Virus record (IMG/VR): IMGVR_UViG_3300017917_003607 | Coordinates: 47,692 to 111,691 of that record | DNA length: 64,000 nucleotides | Strand: one strand, 5' to 3' | Source of the DNA: a virus | Part shown: positions 62,141 through 64,000 of the stretch, in pieces | How the letters are laid out: every line of letters starts with the position of its first letter | How positions within the stretch are numbered: the first letter of the stretch is position 1 | Position numbers and translations under genes: made by a program | Notes under the pieces: model-generated | The model's database searches: none | What the model saw: only the letters and a program-made list of their open reading frames with translations | Told to the model about the DNA's origin: nothing

Positions 62141-62150
62141 TACTATTTTA

Positions 62151-62924
62151 TCAAAATAATTCAGTTTCCTTGAGGGTTAACTGTTTATCTATTAGTTTAT
62201 CCTTGGCTTCTTTAAATTTTCCAATGTACCCATTTCTCCTAAGTACTTTGAAAACTAAATTTTCATATGAGTATTCTCCACCTTTTTTTAAACCCGAAGT
62301 TCTATATTTATCTAACTTATCTTCGTATTTGTCAAACAATTCTTTAACTGTTTTGATGTCTTCGTTTTCAGCTGCGTCAATTACTCCATCAATAATACTC
62401 ATCCATTGTTTTGACTTTTCTTTGACTTTATTTAAATCAATATTTGCCTTTTCGTAGATAGGAGGTTTAACCCAATCATTATTTAAGACTGAATACACAC
62501 CAGCAGAAAATCTTTCACCCGCACTATCTTCGATATATAGTTCAACATCATACCCTTTTATTGTTATGTCGTGTTTTAGATTAAACGCATTTTTTTTCAA
62601 TCTGAATAAATCACCATATAGTTCCTTATTCTTTCCATAATTGTCCAATGAAGTTATAACATGTAAATCAACATCTGAATAGTCAGACCAATTGTAATTG
62701 ACTAAAGAACCTGTCATTACAATATCATTAACAAAAAAATCTACCTTGAGTGTGTCAATAAACAACTCGGCAATTTCCAATAATCGTTTGCGTATTTCAG
62801 GTTTTAATTTGAGTTCTTTTGAATCAGAATCTTTCAAAGACTTATTTTTAGGGCTATACCAAATATCGGAAGGTAATTGGTCCTTAACTTCAAAACTACT
62901 TATAATTGTTTCGATTTTCTTCAC
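62151..62924 (-). CDS. nucleotidyltransferase-fold protein
   Basis: 257 aa. M-T-G-S-L-V-N-Y-N-W-S-D-Y-S-D-V-D-L-H-V is the GS...DxD catalytic motif, and G-Y-D-V-E-L-Y-I-E carries the third acidic residue, so the active site looks intact. The substrate could be RNA ends, a protein or an antibiotic-like small molecule; phage members of this group are uncharacterised. GTG start at 62924 is chosen because the in-frame alternative is absent and the TATTTAT element is 4 bases upstream. Confidence 0.75.
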   Translation of the reverse strand: MKKIETIISSFEVKDQLPSDIWYSPKNKSLKDSDSKELKLKPEIRKRLLEIAELFIDTLKVDFFVNDIVMTGSLVNYNWSDYSDVDLHVITSLDNYGKNKELYGDLFRLKKNAFNLKHDITIKGYDVELYIEDSAGERFSAGVYSVLNNDWVKPPIYEKANIDLNKVKEKSKQWMSIIDGVIDAAENEDIKTVKELFDKYEDKLDKYRTSGLKKGGEYSYENLVFKVLRRNGYIGKFKEAKDKLIDKQLTLKETELF

Positions 62925-62928
62925 ATAT

Positions 62929-62935
62929 ATAAATA
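62929..62935 (-). promoter_or_regulatory. TATTTAT late-promoter-like element, 4-base spacing, GTG start
   Basis: Sense-strand TATTTATATATGTG; ends 4 bases before the GTG start, in line with the other tight-spaced sites. Confidence 0.6.
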
Positions 62936-62945
62936 CACGAAACTA

Positions 62946-63188
62946 TTACAATTTCTTGTATTGATATATTTTACTGATTTTTGATGAAAAAAACTTACCT
63001 TGTGACTCGGCCATTCTGAATTGTACATATACTTCATGTGGAACATCTTTGTATTCATACTGTAAACCACTGCTAAATTTAACAGTCATGGTTTTATCCG
63101 CGGTATCATACTTACTTTCGGTAATGTTTGATGATTTAATAATATTGTGAATTACCGTACCTTTAATTTCTTCTCTTAAAATTGCCAT
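62946..63188 (-). CDS. KTSC-domain protein
   Basis: 80 aa. S-S-N-I-T-E-S-K-Y-D then L-Q-Y-E-Y-K-D-V-P-H-E-V-Y and A-E-S-Q-G-K-F-F fit the KTSC fold (S.i..i.Yd......v.f..G..Y.Y..Vp..v...l..a.S.G..fn). KTSC proteins are small and of unclear function; one group acts in RNA ligase-like or counter-defence settings. TATTTAT is 4 bases upstream. Confidence 0.75.
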   Translation of the reverse strand: MAILREEIKGTVIHNIIKSSNITESKYDTADKTMTVKFSSGLQYEYKDVPHEVYVQFRMAESQGKFFSSKISKIYQYKKL

Positions 63189-63192
63189 ACTA

Positions 63193-63199
63193 ATAAATA
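63193..63199 (-). promoter_or_regulatory. TATTTAT late-promoter-like element, 4-base spacing
   Basis: Sense-strand TATTTATTAGTATGG; same 3' sequence TATTTATTAGTATG as the membrane protein site at 53326. Confidence 0.6.
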
Positions 63200-63203
63200 C
63201 GAA

Positions 63204-63230
63204 AAAACCCCTACTTTGTGTAGGGGTTTT
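63204..63230. terminator. bidirectional intrinsic terminator
   Basis: AAAACCCCTAC-TTTGT-GTAGGGGTTTT, an 11-bp perfect inverted repeat between the UVR-domain gene and the KTSC promoter. Confidence 0.9.
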
Positions 63231-63233
63231 ACC

Positions 63234-63653
63234 TTAGGATTTTAATTTATTTAATTTGTCCCTTAATTTAATTGCCGTTTCAAAGTCCTGTTTTGAAACC
63301 ACTTCGTCTAATTGTGACTGAAGTTTTTCAAGCTCATCTCTGTTCTTTTCAAACTTTTTGATTTTGTCTCTAACTTCAGCTGCTTTTTCAAATTCTTGTT
63401 TTTCTACATACTCATCCATTTCTTTTTTCAGTTGAGTAATTGTATCATTTTCTTTAGTTGATTTTTGTTTTGGACCACCAACAGTTGTGATGATTGTGTA
63501 CTTGAACATACCATCAGGTGATGTGTAAGTTTCTTTGTTTGTTTCAACATCTTCCATAAAAGAGTCAAAGTTCATGGATTCAAAAAATCCGTCAAAGTCT
63601 TTCATCATGTCTTTGATTGAGCGTCTGTTTCTGTTAAATAAATTTTCCAACAT
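63234..63653 (-). CDS. UVR-domain protein, McsA-like adaptor candidate
   Basis: 139 aa. Two UVR motifs, about residues 73-103 (L-K-K-E-M-D-E-Y-V-E-K-Q-E-F-E-K-A-A-E-V-R-D-K-I) and 108-138 (L-Q-S-Q-L-D-E-V-V-S-K-Q-D-F-E-T-A-I-K-L-R-D-K-L). UVR motifs mediate contacts in UvrB/UvrC and in McsA, an adaptor of the ClpC unfoldase. The divergent neighbour is a Clp ATPase, so an adaptor role for that ATPase is attractive. No Cys-zinc motifs of McsA are present. Confidence 0.75.
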   Translation of the reverse strand: MLENLFNRNRRSIKDMMKDFDGFFESMNFDSFMEDVETNKETYTSPDGMFKYTIITTVGGPKQKSTKENDTITQLKKEMDEYVEKQEFEKAAEVRDKIKKFEKNRDELEKLQSQLDEVVSKQDFETAIKLRDKLNKLKS

Positions 63654-63725
63654 ATTTTTTTAATTAATTATTTTAGTTTATCTTTGTAAGACCAAATGTA
63701 CAAAAATGTGCCAAATCGTGAATAG

Positions 63726-63760
63726 TGACATTTTGTCATTATCATATGACATTTTGACAT
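63726..63760. promoter_or_regulatory. twin TGACATTTTG repeats in Clp/UVR divergent region
   Basis: TGACATTTTGTCAT (63726-63739) and TGACATTTTGACAT (63747-63760) match in 13 of 14 bases and start 21 bp apart, two helical turns. Each holds a partial or full inverted repeat (TGACA / TGTCA). They sit between the divergent UVR and Clp genes, the layout of a dimeric-repressor operator pair. No TATTTAT lies in front of either gene, consistent with early expression. Confidence 0.6.
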
Positions 63761-63798
63761 AATTGATTTTTTGGTATCAAAATTTATATTTTATACAT

Positions 63799-64000
63799 AT
63801 GATAGATTCAGAAGACCGTAATGAAAAGATGGGTGAAAAAAGACCATCTAAAGGCGAAAGTAAATCAAACACACCAGTGTTAGACAATTTTTCAAGAGAC
63901 CTTATTAAATTGGCTCAAGAAGGAAAACTTGACCCTGTAATTGGACGTGAAAACGAAATTAACAGATTGGCTCAGATTATCTCAAGAAGAAAGAAGAATA
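63799..64000 (+). CDS. Clp-type AAA+ ATPase, 5' part only (ClpA/ClpB/ClpC-like)
   Basis: ATG 63799 opens 67 codons before the window ends. After a 25-residue charged leader, [33 protein letters not shown] then I-I-S-R-R-K-K-N is the start of the first AAA+ domain of Clp unfoldases. The usual N-terminal repeat domain of ClpC/ClpA is missing, so substrate choice must come from elsewhere, possibly the UVR protein. Class (A, B or C) cannot be told from this fragment. Confidence 0.85.
   Translation, partial: MIDSEDRNEKMGEKRPSKGESKSNTPVLDNFSRDLIKLAQEGKLDPVIGRENEINRLAQIISRRKKN

Noticed and set aside
1-64000. tRNA genes
   Set aside because: Gaps are too short and none shows a cloverleaf pattern by eye; a dedicated scan (tRNAscan-SE, ARAGORN) would be needed to exclude one fully.

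Overview
This window is a 64 kb piece of a T4-like contractile-tailed phage genome (Caudoviricetes, myovirus morphology). It is AT-rich and gene-dense, no stretch longer than about 150 bases lacks a gene, and I saw no tRNA or rRNA gene. The recognisable T4-type core comprises tail sheath (gp18), family B DNA polymerase (gp43), baseplate hub OB-fold protein (gp5-like), major capsid protein (gp23), scaffold (gp22), prohead protease (gp21), portal (gp20), large terminase (gp17) and a sigma-like late factor (gp55-like). The host is probably a member of Bacteroidota. The reasons are a phage ribosomal protein bS21 of the Bacteroidota type, a DUF4494-like protein, A-rich upstream regions mostly without Shine-Dalgarno sequences, and one promoter-like site fitting the TTG-N19-TAnnTTT pattern. 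The host call is an inference.

Layout. 1-6.0 kb (minus): a partial HAD-like protein, a tiny gene, a very long tail sheath and two probable tail/neck completion proteins. 6.1-10.9 kb (plus): an SNF2-type helicase, a superoxide dismutase fused to a predicted nuclease-like domain, a probable connector protein and a small protein. 10.9-18.7 kb (minus): DNA polymerase and three receptor-side structural proteins, one with long Thr-Pro linkers. 18.7-21.1 kb (plus): small conserved phage proteins, including a WYL-like one. 21.2-39.1 kb (plus): an operon-like run for glycan synthesis and decoration (about nine glycosyltransferases, three FkbM methyltransferases, GDP-mannose dehydratase, a short DegT-type aminotransferase homologue, KAS III, acyltransferase, PhyH oxygenase, cupin), with an exonuclease, dUTPase, HAD phosphatase and PhoH interspersed. 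The sigma-like gene and a terminator close it. 39.9-46.5 kb (plus): baseplate and tail genes. 46.5-63.7 kb (mostly minus): the head module, with a plus-strand insert of bS21 and a small membrane protein. At 63.8 kb a Clp AAA+ ATPase gene begins and runs off the window, divergent from a UVR-domain gene.

Regulation. The sense-strand heptamer TATTTAT stands upstream of about twenty genes, and in eleven of them it ends only 4-6 bases before the start codon. It is absent from the starts of the glycan operon. I read it as the -10-like late promoter of this phage, recognised by the gp55-like sigma. The tight spacing would make many late mRNAs leaderless or nearly so, which is notable in a phage that also brings its own bS21. 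Four perfect intrinsic terminators separate convergent units or stand in gene gaps, and a fifth closes the glycan/sigma run.

Most unusual content: the SOD-nuclease fusion, the TATTTAT architecture together with bS21, the Clp/UVR divergent pair with twin operator-like repeats 21 bp apart, and the KAS III-containing glycan operon.
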